Of a stretch of 64,000 nt of DNA, positions 25,901 to 37,717 are shown one piece after another. The notes below the pieces were generated by a model that searched no databases, was not told where the DNA came from, and saw only the letters and a list, made by a program, of their open reading frames with translations. This DNA is from Hirudo medicinalis. Lineage: Eukaryota > Annelida > Clitellata > Hirudinida > Hirudinidae. The stretch covers positions 119,350 through 183,349 of the forward strand of contig MPNW01000054.1 of assembly GCA_011800805.1 (NCBI GenBank). Direction: 5' to 3'. Each line of letters starts with the position of its first letter. Positions within the stretch are counted from its first letter, which is position 1. A program made the position numbers and the translations under genes.

Positions 25901-28900
25901 GATCGTTTTAATTTCTGCACGACATTTCCCGTGTGCGTTCCGTTTAAATAAACAAATGAAATAATTTAAAATAAATAAAATAATTGATGGCAAACCTTTG
26001 CCTCCCGGACACTTCAAATCTGGAGTTACTGTCGACCTGACGTCCAAGCACGGCGCATAAACAGATATGACAAGATTGCCTGAAAATTGTAAACAAATTA
26101 ATTCAAATTAAACATTGCATTCAATAGAATAGAATTCCTCTACATACAAAAAATATTTATAAAAATTGGCGAGACCAAGTTTTATTAAAAAAACAGATAA
26201 CACTCAATTAAAATTATTAATTTCAAATTCTAAGTTGTAAAAGCCACAAATCAGTTTTGATTTTTTTACCTGGAGCCTTGACAATCTTTCCTTCGACTTT
26301 GGCGGCCATGCTCAACGAATCCTTGCCTCCGTCGACGGCAATTCCGAGCTTCCTCATTGTGGTCGTCATAGCAACGCAGGCGTCGAAAAGCCGGGCATCT
26401 TCACCGTCAAGCTTGGCAGGCCACATCCAGTTACCACTGCACTTGACGTCCTGCGATCGAACGATCATAGCTTTGACCAATCAATCAAAAATCAATCAAC
26501 ATGACCAACTTGAAAGAGACTTAATGTCGATCTCATGGTATGTACAAGTATAAGATTCTTAGACCCTAACCCTAACCCCTTTTCAATAATGTGCTTTGTA
26601 ATCACCTTGAGACAGCCAACAGAAGCAAACACAAGATTGGTCAGCGACTCTCCAACGGTCATTCTGGCTCCACTCATCGAATCGACAAGACATTTGATTG
26701 GCTGCTCTCCAATGGCCGTAGCAGCTCCTTTCTGAAATGCCAAACAAGTTTGTTTAGTTTGCAAATTATAAAGTAGATCAACAGGTAAGGGATAGAAATA
26801 TTCCTCACGGTATCAAAGTGAGACAGAGCAATAACAGCCACATCAGCCAACGGGGTATGGAGGGGCCCGACGCACTGTTGCTGAGCAATCAAGCCTGACA
26901 CCGACCTATCCACCTGGCGAATGAATTAAAAAAAAAATTTATAAAAGGATGAAAAACCAAAAACAACGTTTTCATTATTCCACTGTAACTGTAATCGTGT
27001 CTGTAATTTAACGCTCGCTCTAAAACCTCAAATGCATGCCCCAAAAGTCAATATCAAATTAAACGAAGTAGGTTGTGATAATCGTGTGTGCGCATAGCAA
27101 AGTAAGATGATCAAAACAGGCAGCTGCATAAACAATCTCGTGCCAAAATTTAGAAGACGGACTCTGAATATGACACCCAACCTTATTGGTCAAGAACCTC
27201 TTACTGGCCACAGAGGGCAGTCTGAGGACATTGTTGAGGGCAGTCATCAGGGACAAATTATCTGGGAGAGTGATTTCCTTGTAGATTGCCAACTTCCTTT
27301 GCACGTTGAACACCTGATGTGAAAAGGTAATTTCCAGTGAAAAGAGGCCGATGAAACCCAAATCAGAAATTTAAAAATTCAAAACAACAATCGAAAGCAG
27401 TAGTGACCGTAAATAAATGCGATTCCCTTAATTGAGGTAATTTTAACATCGCTCAGCACACAAATATCACAATCATCATCATCATCTAACTTACTTTCTT
27501 TGGCACGCTGCCAAGGACAAGCTCAAGGTCGAGATCGATGGGAAGTTGTTGGGTGGGGGGATGTGACTTGACCTTCACGTTGGTTGGCTCTTTATCACCG
27601 CTGTTGTTACGATCTCTGTCGTCGATGAACTTCATCTAGATGGCAAAAAACACAAAAGAAAATCAGCATACGTTTATGTGTTCGTGGTTACGTACATGCA
27701 AAACCTAAAAAGCAGAACACAGTAATTATTAGTACTAATAACAAATTCTTTAAAAATAAAATTGAAACAATGACATCCAATCACAAAAACTTTCACCAAC
27801 TTTTCCATCGCCGGTGACTTCACCGACGAGAGAGAGCGGACATTTCTCTCTGTCTGCAAGTTTCTGGAGAGTCGCAACTCCGTCCTTCTTGACGAGGAGG
27901 GCGTTGCTCTCCTGGTACTCGGCAGTCCAAACTTCGAGGGCGCTCAGGGTCGGGTCACCGAGTTGAAAACCGGAGAGATTCACGACAGCACCCTGGGGGT
28001 AGACTAGTTCCTTGAGGACGTTACCTGAAGACGATGACTTTATTGTTATTGAATGACGATTCATAATAACAATGGGGTGAGATAGATTATGTCACAAATA
28101 AAATGGCAATTATAATAAAATGAATAACATTCACCCACCATTTCCGCCAGCTCCTTGATCGTGAATGCTGCAGATCGGGTTGAGGTCTTTCAGCTCCACG
28201 CATCCTCTCACGACCCTGTTCATTTTCTCTCCCATCTCAGCATCTCCCCTCTGCACAGCATTGAAGTCCAACTCCTCCCTCTGGTCGCCTTGGACGCTGA
28301 CCGATGAAGCGGAACCTCCTCCGACGCCGATCCTCAGGACGGGTCCGCCGACCTTAACGACCTGCATACCTGCCGAAATAAATGCAGCATAGAGTCAACT
28401 GCTCCTCTTCGATGCTCCTTCATTTCAATCCAAATTGCCATCATCACGTCGTTTAAATTTAGCCCCATCTTTTAATTCCTCTTCTTCTTCCGACTCACCA
28501 ACTTCAGGGTCGAACTTGTGCACGTGCTCTGCATCCATGGACCCAATGCCTCCGGTGAACATGATGGGCTTGATCCACTCCCTCCTCTCGCCAGCCACGT
28601 CGGACATACCGAACGACCTCGAGAAGCCTGCAATGATAGGCTCGCCGAACTTGTTTCCGTAGTCGGAGGCCCCGTTGCTTGCCTCGATTAAAATGTCGAG
28701 AGGCAGTGCAAGATTGCTCGGGTACTTGGCATCCGAATCCTCCCAGGGCAACTTGTATCCTGTGGGAAGGAAATTAGTTGTTATAATAATAATAATAATA
28801 ATGATGATGATGATGATAGTCACTAATATATTTAACCATCAACAATGACCACATTATTAATCATCACAATCACAATCAATTAACATTACCGCATTTCCTG

Positions 28901-31243
28901 ACCTTCACACAAAAAATCTAATCAAAATAATTATAATGCAAGATGAAAGTGATTAATTGTTGTCATCATCATCATCATCAACTCTACCTTTGATGTTGAG
29001 ATTCCCCACGCAATACCCAGCAGTTCCAGCAATTACTCTAGCTCCTCTGCCAGTAGCCTGAACATCCCTTATCCTACCACCTGTACCTGTAGTGGCACCT
29101 GGGAATGGGGCCACACCTGGAAAAATAAAAATGCTTTCCAGATCTTCCTTTACCAAGTTGTAAACAAACAGTGTTTTCTCTTAGCAACGAAGACAACTAC
29201 ATTACCATCGACACCTGCACGTCACTAAGCTTAGCACCCCCGAAGGAATGAACCATTATCAACCTGTGGGAAAGTTATGGGTCTCCGCCGTGAAGACGAT
29301 GTGCTTCTTGGAAGGGGGGTTCAGCACGAATGGAGAAGGCTCGACAACGAGCTTTGCACTCAAAGTCTGCAAAATGTGGCCTTCTATGGCACTGCAAAAC
29401 CAGGATAGGTTAATATAATGATCAAGCAACATGATATCAGTGGCTGTAATTACCAATTAGATCAGTTGAATAACAATCAGATGTTAATGAGGTCGATGCT
29501 AAAAACTACAAAAAATAAAACCAGCCTGCTATTGTCTGAGAACTTGATGACATTGTTGGGATTGGTTGATTCCTGGGTGTCCATGACCATCCTGAGCAGA
29601 GAGGATTTCTGCTCCTCGCCATCGATCACAAACTTTCCCCTGAAGAACCAGTGACGACAATGCTCGCTGTCGAAAACAGGATCGACGAATCAATAAAGTA
29701 CAAATGTGCAAATGTGTTGTGTAAGAAATCATTGGGTGAGGTGAGTGTTCAAGTTCACATTAACATAACATGAATATTAATTACACACATCTGTAAGTTA
29801 CTCAATGTGTTCAAGCATGTCAAAGAGCATTTTCGTCTTTACAATCACCAGTCGTTAACCTGACAAGGCATTCTAACTAAGCTGCTAATCTAAAATATTC
29901 ACACACTGAAATATGTATACTTATTACAGGCCACCAACAAGCCACAATTACAATTGTAAAAGCTAATTAGCATAACAATGCATAATGCCTAGACCACATA
30001 CAGAGGAACAGCTAATCATAATGGCACCTTTAATTAGTCACACTCAGGACATAAACACCTGTATTGATTAGCTCACCTGTTGGACTGAGCAAGATCAAAG
30101 CATTCCACGCTGGTAGGGTTCCTCATCAACTTCTTGACAAAAAGGTCAGTGTAAAAGTCAAGGTCCCAAGAGTCAAAAGAAATTCCTAAAAAATAGTGAT
30201 AAATGTCAATGCTGAAATAATGTTACATAACACATTACATCATTAAACACTTCAATTAATAACATCACTTCAAGCAATGACGGTCATAAACTTAAATATC
30301 GGTTTAAAGGCTGGAATGAAAACACGAATGATCACAACCGATAGTCTCACCCAAATCGTGGCTTGCATCTTCCAAAGCTGACCTGCCATGATTAATAAGG
30401 TCGACCTCAAAAACAGGTTCAGGTGAGATGTCAAGGTTGAAAGTGGTGATTGGCTTCTCATAGTGCATTTGGGTCATACGGTCATGTAGAGCAGCAATTA
30501 AATGCTTCTTGAGATCTTCAGGATGTGTTACTTCCTGAGCGGTGAGGATAGAGTACCGGAAGGATTTCTCGATTCTGGAAACCCTGGTCAGTCCAACAGA
30601 GGAACAAATGGAAACGGCATTGGTGGAAAAGGCGGTGCTAAAGTTTAGCCTGGATTGAAATTAAATGTCGTCTGCTTAGTAAAAACGTTTTGTAAATACT
30701 ATTTGTTTGTAAATTCTCACATGTGATATTCTTAGTTTCTAAAATCATAATTACTCAATAAAGAAGCATTTCCAGCAAAGCCAATTGAAATTTCAGTTTA
30801 TGACCATCATTACATGAAGTGATGTTATTAGTTTAGTATTATAGAAAGCACTCACGATAGTGTCTTACCTTGGACCTATCTCAATTACTCCAAACGGAGA
30901 GTCATTGCCATTCAAAAACGTGGCCTCAGAGACATCAGAGGTTGAAAATGGACATCTTAATATCCAGAGAAGAATCTCCTTTTCGTCCTTTGTCAGAGCT
31001 TAATTACAGACAGAATTGACGATTTAAGAAAATAATGTATAGGGCACATTTCTGAAAAATAGACGACTTCTTACCTTCTCCTTTCACCTCTACGTAAAAA
31101 CAAAGTTCACTTTTCACATCAACGCTGGAATTCAGTAAAGTTCCAGCCGCGTGCTCTGCGAATGTGCAGGCGATCTTCTTGCAAACTTTGTCTTTTTCTT
31201 CATCAGTCAAGCCAGGATACCTGTAGAATCTAATTATAGCCAT
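22970..31243 (-). CDS. PFAS: PFAS, phosphoribosylformylglycinamidine synthase (FGAM synthase)
   Basis: Cytosolic step 4 of de novo purine synthesis: FGAR + glutamine + ATP to FGAM. Exons (minus, 3' to 5'): 22970-23283, 23499-23798, 24088-24306, 24524-24731, 24995-25140, 25273-25395, 25638-25793, 25996-26079, 26270-26450, 26606-26731, 26809-26913, 27182-27313, 27495-27635, 27801-28024, 28139-28369, 28499-28759, 28988-29116, 29264-29391, 29526-29666, 30077-30185, 30351-30649, 30869-30998, 31075-31243. Total 4056 nt, 1351 residues, the usual size of the single-chain eukaryotic enzyme. Landmarks in order: [67 protein letters not shown], then the glutamine amidotransferase domain with FVGGFSYAD, the catalytic cysteine in GVCNGCQ and the His/Glu pair in MMPHPERG. 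All catalytic motifs are intact. One intron appears to use a GC donor at 29525-29524. Confidence 0.97.
25440..25512. repeat. Microsatellite (AAC)n/(AAT)n
   Basis: aacaacaac then aataataat in a PFAS intron. Shorter AAT/ATC runs also occur near 24915, 25150-25260, 28785 and 28965. Confidence 0.85.
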
Positions 31244-32110
31244 TCTCTTTCTCTGCTTCTTGAACCGTTATCACCACCTTTATATCAAGATGCATACAAA
31301 GGCACAAAAGACCCAACAAATAATGACACAAATGCCTGGACAGAACTAACGACAATTCAAACCCTAAAACATGTGCAAGCCAAGATAAATGAATATTTTT
31401 TTTACACAAAATTTATCTGGATAAAGATTTACTAAGCTATACCTGTATTGTATTGTAATTATTTAGGTTACAAATCATTTAAAGTGTGAAATGTTTTAAT
31501 TAAAAATTATGTTTAATTTAATTTTAAAACACTTTTATATCTAAAATTATTTGTTATAATCAAACAGAATTAATTAAAAAAGTAATAGTATTTTTTTATT
31601 AGTACTTTAATAATTGTATTCACAAACATGAAATTAATTGTTATTTTTAAGTATTTACGGTTTTGAAATAAAACTAAAATTAAGTAAAAAACATTTCTAT
31701 AGTCTGCATTTAAAACATGCAATTGTATCTTCGGTGAAATCGAAATAAACATTGCGGACGGGGCGGGAGTTGCTCTAAATTGCCTCTTCTATAATATTAG
31801 ATTTTTTGAGTTACCGAATCACTGGATACCACCAAGGTTTATTTTATAGAGTAGAATTTGGAATGGCAATTTTGTTATTGCATGTATTTGACAAGTCGAT
31901 CTTAAGATTTGGTCGAATTTGGATCATTTGTTTACTGTGCAGAAACATGTGTTTTTACTAATTTCTTTAATTTTATTTGGAATCATAAATTGAAAAGACA
32001 TCTAGAGCAATAACTTAATATTTGTGTTCCTTAGCTACTTCGCACTTGGCTGATACTTGTCACTTGTGCCATTCACAACTAACATTTTTAAAATATATTT
32101 TAATTAGGCG
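31244..32110. promoter_or_regulatory. Divergent promoter region between PFAS and the Q/S/K-rich gene
   Basis: Head-to-head spacer of 867 bp between ATGs on opposite strands, so it should hold both promoters. It is AT-rich with no clear TATA box or CpG-rich core. A GC-richer island around 31756-31768 is the only compositional break. Confidence 0.4.
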
Positions 32111-34258
32111 ATGGAAACAGAATATGGCGTAATGGGAAATTTCAAAGTTATCGAGTCATGGATGAATGGAGTGAAGAGTGTTATTCACATACCCCTCGAT
32201 TTGCCTTCCTCCAAACTCATCTCTTCTGTTGACAACAACTCGATAATATCCAATAACAACATTCACCAAGATCACGTTATCCAGGATGGTGCCATGAACA
32301 ATGGGGAATTGGAGAAAGGCTCAGCTTCACAAACCAAATCACCAGCCTTGATAGACTTCAGACAATCGATGCAAGTAGCACCATCAGCGATTAATTACTG
32401 CAGAGGGACTGTGCCCTCTGTTCAAGCTCCTGTTGCAAGGCCCCCTGGACTGTCATCCTCTCTCAGACTAGTCTCTCAACAGCCTCAACCAATCAGCTTT
32501 CAACAGAACATCGCTCAGGTTCAGGCTTTCCTTTCTCCAGTGGAAGCTCGAGATGGTACCAAGAGGAGCAGGTTTGTCTTGCAGCCGACATTTTCCTTTC
32601 AAAAGGCCGGCCGATTGGAATTGCAGACGCCGATAACCTTTCAACCGTTGAGACCCCAGCTCCGATGCACTCTCCAAAGGAATCCTTTCCAAACAATGCC
32701 ACAGGTGGTTCTTCAGCAGAGAGTACAAAATGTGATGGCAGGAGCCAGGCTCTCCATTCAACCGCAACAGCAGCAACAGATGGTTCCTTTGTTTAATCAG
32801 CAGTTCAGCATTAACATCAACAACACGAACTATTATGATCTAAAACATTTAAAGACCTCCAACATAGCTTCTCCACCACCAAATGTCACCACCATCATCA
32901 TTGACCCAGTTGATGAGGAACAAATTGCCCAGTCAGGTGCCACCAGTCCAATTCCCATAAAGCCCAAAGTTTTGTCATCTCTCGATAAAGGCCACGGCAG
33001 TTCGGCAAAGGACAAATCGTCGTCGAGGAAAAATGCTACCAAGCGCAAAAAGGACCCGAACTTGGACTTGAATTCGGTTGCGTCGTCTCAAATCAGTGCT
33101 GCCGGAACCAGAAGCAATGAAGTTTCCACGAACAAAGATGAAGTGATCTTGATAGATGAAAACCTGTTGCCGACCGCGACGTTACCCTCAGTAACGACTT
33201 CGTTGACTTCTGGCAATCAGGTAAACGGCGTAATAAATTCACCCCTCGAGTCATCCACGCAGCTCAATGCAGTGACTTGCTCTACAAACTCTTTAAAACT
33301 TATCATAAGAGTGCCCAAACCTCAGGTATCTTCGACGGTCGTTCCCGAACCTTATGAATCTAATCTGCCCGCAAATACGGTGATGGAAGCCGAAGCTCGC
33401 CCGGACTGCACTCAAGATCTGCCACGAGAATCAGGTGAGCCGCTCTTCGCATTTTAAGCTTGTTGGGTTTTTAATAATTTTTGTGGCTCCATGTGCTTAG
33501 CATCAGAGGCACCTTAAATCTACTATTCGAATTAATATTTCTTCCAAGCAGGCAACTCTGATGCTGCAAGCGAGGAGGTTTTGCCAGGTAAGCCAGCGAA
33601 AAAGATGAAAAAACCGTCTGAGATTGCTGATTCCAAGAAGAGTTTGACCCCAAATGAAAAGCATGACAATGAAAAAGTCGAGTCAGATGATTTGAGTTTG
33701 GGAGACATTGTTGAAAGGGAAGTAATGAGGCATTGGAGTTCAGACTCCACCATTGAAGAGGTTTCTGATTCTAAAGCAAAACAACCTGCTCGGTCGAAAG
33801 AGTCTGACAAGGATCCTGCCATTCCCTCCAATTCTGGCAGCTGGACCTCGGACGACTCCGCGACCATCAGAAGGAATAAAAAGTCTCACTATGTTTCAAA
33901 GATTAAGTTCCACAAAAAGTCACACAATTCAAAATCTGATGTTGTCGATAAAAGATCTTCGACAAAAGCAGGCTCTCGACCGTCTGCTGTTTCAGAAAGG
34001 GTTCCTCGCAACACCACAAACCAACTTCTTAATTGCAGACTGCTCTACTTGGAATGCAAAGTGAGTCTGGAGAGACTGAAGATGAATGGTTTGACAACAG
34101 TCAATGTCGAAAATGCCAAGGACCTTCTCTGCTGTTCAAAGAAAGCCAGAAATGTTATTCTTGGCAAAGAACCAAAAGACAAGGCTCTGTCCGCAGGCAA
34201 AACGGAAGCTTATTGTTGTACGACCAAAAAAAATAGCAAGAAAAAGAAGAGAACGTAA
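32111..34258 (+). CDS. Unrecognised disordered Q/S/K-rich protein, about 676 residues
   Basis: Two exons, 32111-33434 and 33552-34258, joined in phase 1. I do not recognise the protein. The N-terminus (METEYGVMGNFKVIESW) is followed by a Q/P-rich region with a short glutamine run (QPQQQQQM), then a lysine/serine patch (KSSSRKNATKRKKDP) that looks like a nuclear localisation signal, and a long serine/acidic/basic tail. Low complexity and the basic patches suggest a nuclear regulatory protein, but that is inference. The 3' end is uncertain: a good acceptor (TTCTTAATTGCAG) ends at about 34039 and would shift the last about 70 codons into a frame containing a C-x2-C pair (QCRKCQG). No in-frame donor convinced me, so I extended the open frame to its stop. 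Confidence 0.6.
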
Positions 34259-36006
34259 AAAAATTGAAAAATCATTAGTCCCTCCGAACGACGAGAGAAT
34301 TATATTGATTATTGAAATTGTTCGGACGTTTTTTGTTTGCCTCGTTTATGTATAAATGTCTTGTTTTTTCCGAATTTTTCAGAGTTCATCGAGAGAGCCA
34401 CGTTAGGTTTGTGTGAATTAGGCAGGACTTTTCTCTGCCTTTTACCGTTAACATCGAACGTTTATTTTATGACGCGGGACTGTAATAACAACATGCACGC
34501 GATTTTACAATTCAAAGTTTTACTTTTGAAGGAAAATGCTTTTCGTCCGTTCGTTCGTTGATTTTATTCCGAGTTGTTTGGCGAATCAGTTTCTGTTCTA
34601 AAATGGCTTTCGTGGTGGCGATGAACTTCACAGTGTCTGTTTGGAACTGCAAGTGATTATAAGCCTGGTGCATTGGATGACTAACTAATTTGAGAATAAA
34701 TTCAAGTTAAATGTACTCCGGCGATGTTTCTAATGATTGAACAATAATTTTAACGATTTATGATAATAAGTATAATATATATTAATTATAATAAATATAT
34801 TAACAGTTTCTCGATATTTAATTGATGGTCAAAGATGAATAATAAAAAAACAGGAGAGAGGATAACGCTTGATATCAATTAATTGATATGCTCGACCATG
34901 GATTGTGATTTGGAGCTGGAGGTGCGTTCTTATTTCTGTGGTAATTGTCACAAATAAATCCCACCCGGTAATTGGAGCAGCTCTAAATTGTCTTGTCTTG
35001 TTATGAGCAAGACAAAAGGTCGTGAGTAAGTTGGTGCCATGTATTTACGTGGTATGGAAGGATAATTTCTCTTTATTTTCGCTAAAAAGAAATAAGTGAA
35101 TTACGTGTGTGGGCTTGTGGTAACAGAGTATCCCTAATGCCGCGTGCCTCATTGAGAGGCTAGATGGTTTTATCGGTTTCCATGGCGAGACCATGGCCAC
35201 CCTTAATTTTGAATCACAATAGTTACAAAAGTCTTGTTCTTGCGTAGCTATGCGAGGCTCGCGTTTTATATTCTTGAGTTTTTTCTTCGGTTTTCCCATG
35301 GATTACCCAATTTTCCAGCAAGCGGCCGTTTCTACAATCGCATCTCACTAATCTCGACAAGTGCTTTTGTCATTACCATTTCCGTCGGGCTTCATTAACT
35401 GCCTCGATTTCAAAATGGCTCTTGTCCAATATTTCCGAGAATTTTTTAAAGAGGAAATCCAAGAAATTTTCAAGAATTTCTGGCTCTAAGCGTATGATAC
35501 CGTACAAACAATTTGGTATTAATATATATTAATTAATTTGACTAATAAACCATAACTCAACTTGTTCTTTTACAACTAGTAGAGTGTCAGAATACTAATT
35601 ATATTTATTCAAAGACTACAGTTGAACCTGCCTAGCTAGAACTCCGTATTATTCAAGAGACTTCCAAACAATCAATCTACACAAACGAATGCTTGAAACT
35701 GCACCGAGAAACACTTTCAATATACCAGAGTTCCTTTTTAAACCTGACGTAAACATCTACCTTATCGCATTTCTAAAATCAACAAAAAACAACATCAAAG
35801 CCAATTTAACAAACTTTACTCGTTAAACTGGAAAATCGAGTCTCAAAAACAGACTAAACATCTACCTAGAACGCACTTATTTCATCGCAAAAAAAAGAAA
35901 TCGTTTTCCATTAAACTAATCGTTTGGAAAAAAATTAGCAAATTCCCTGTTTGAATCATAATCGAAACATCCTAAATCTCATTGAATGGACAGTGATTCC
36001 TGAGAC
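34259..36006. other. Intergenic, no supported gene
   Basis: AT-rich spacer containing the 3' end of the previous gene and the 5' flank of the TTLL10-like gene. Short open frames have no support. Confidence 0.45.
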
Positions 36007-37683
36007 ATGTCTGAGGAGGATGCCCTGCCCGACTATGGCACCAAAAACAGCGAGGATCCAGTCCAGGACAAAACCTACGTTATCTTCGGATCGAACGGAA
36101 ACTGGATGTAATTGGATTTGGGATCTTATAGATGGAAAACTCGTTTTTTTGTAAACTAAACTATTGTTGTTTTGCGATTTATGTAGCGCGTAACATTAAT
36201 TCAACCCGTCTGTCGACTAGATTATTAATGTAGGCTTCATGAGACTAATGTAACAATAGAGGTTTTTGTATTCATTTTAAATTTAGTATTTAAGTCTTGA
36301 ACTGATATGATTTTTTTTATATTTTGTGAAGAATTGAAAGGGTTTTGAGAGATATGGGCTGGAAGCCGCTACCTGATAAGTTTGCTCAGAATTTCACGCT
36401 CAAATGGGTCGAAAGTAGACTTAGCGTTAAGTACGATGCTTTCAAAGAAGGTCAGTATTTTACTTATCACGTGGATTATAATAAATAATTACTTATTAAT
36501 TAGGTTTTCTTAACCAAACTTCAAGCACTTGAATATCTCACAAAATATAAATATATCCACAGAGACCTTAAAACCATCAAATCTAAAATTTAAAAAAAAA
36601 TTACAAACAAATTCTAAACGAACACAATACGTCTATAAAAGCTTTATTCATTCCACTTAGACGAGCAGATGATAAACAGGATTCCAAACTGCTACATGCT
36701 CACCAACAAACTGGGCCTCCTCGTCAACCTTCACAAGTTCCAATCGGCGTGCAAAAACGGAGAGCATGCCGACATACCCAAGTTCAACATCTCCGACTTC
36801 TTCCCTGAAACGTACCGCATCGACGACGAAAGGGACAGGAAGTTTTTCATACAGCGCTTCAAACGTTAGACAATTTTTAGATTTCGCTGACGAGAGGTGG
36901 ATGCGATTGTAAACATCTTTTGACGATGTCTGATTTCCATGATTTATTTATTGTTGCTTATTTTAATTTGAGTCGGATTTTAATATTCATTTCAAATTTT
37001 AATGTTAAATGTCTCTTCGATTTCATCCGGGGTATAAAGGGCCATTTGTTGTCCATCATCCTAAACCCTAAATTACGGGTTCACTTCCCGGGGAAATTCC
37101 ACTGGGACGCAAACCAGTCCCGTTGCCACGGATATCATCTTTTAATTGACAGCATGTGTTGTCATGGCGACCGTTGCTATTGACAGCCGGCGAGGTGTGG
37201 ATTTCTAAGCCGATAGGACTGAATCAGGGCCGAGGGATCTACCTGGTCAGGGACACTGACGTTTACAAGGAACCGATCAAGGAAAATGAGAGAGATGCCA
37301 GTGGTTGTAGACTCATACAAAGGCAAAGTTTTCAATATGATTAAATTTTTAAAAGTTGTTTTTTTACGAAATTTAATTAAACTTAATTGATGTTACAATG
37401 ATTAATAACTTGTTATTCTCCTTTTTTTTAAAATAAAAGGATTCCTTTACAAAATACACGCCATTTTCAGACACACCCCATAAATTATACGTCGCCATCA
37501 CTTATCATAATCATCGACAATTCTACTTAGTTAATTAACTGGTTAATTGATTATCATCATCATCATCGTCATCTTTCTCGTTATCATTATCATTATCATC
37601 ATCAGTACCATTGTCGTTATCACTTTAAATATCGTTATCGTTATCATTTCCCCCATCGCCATCGCCATCGCCATCGCCATCGC

Positions 37684-37717
<34 letters not shown>

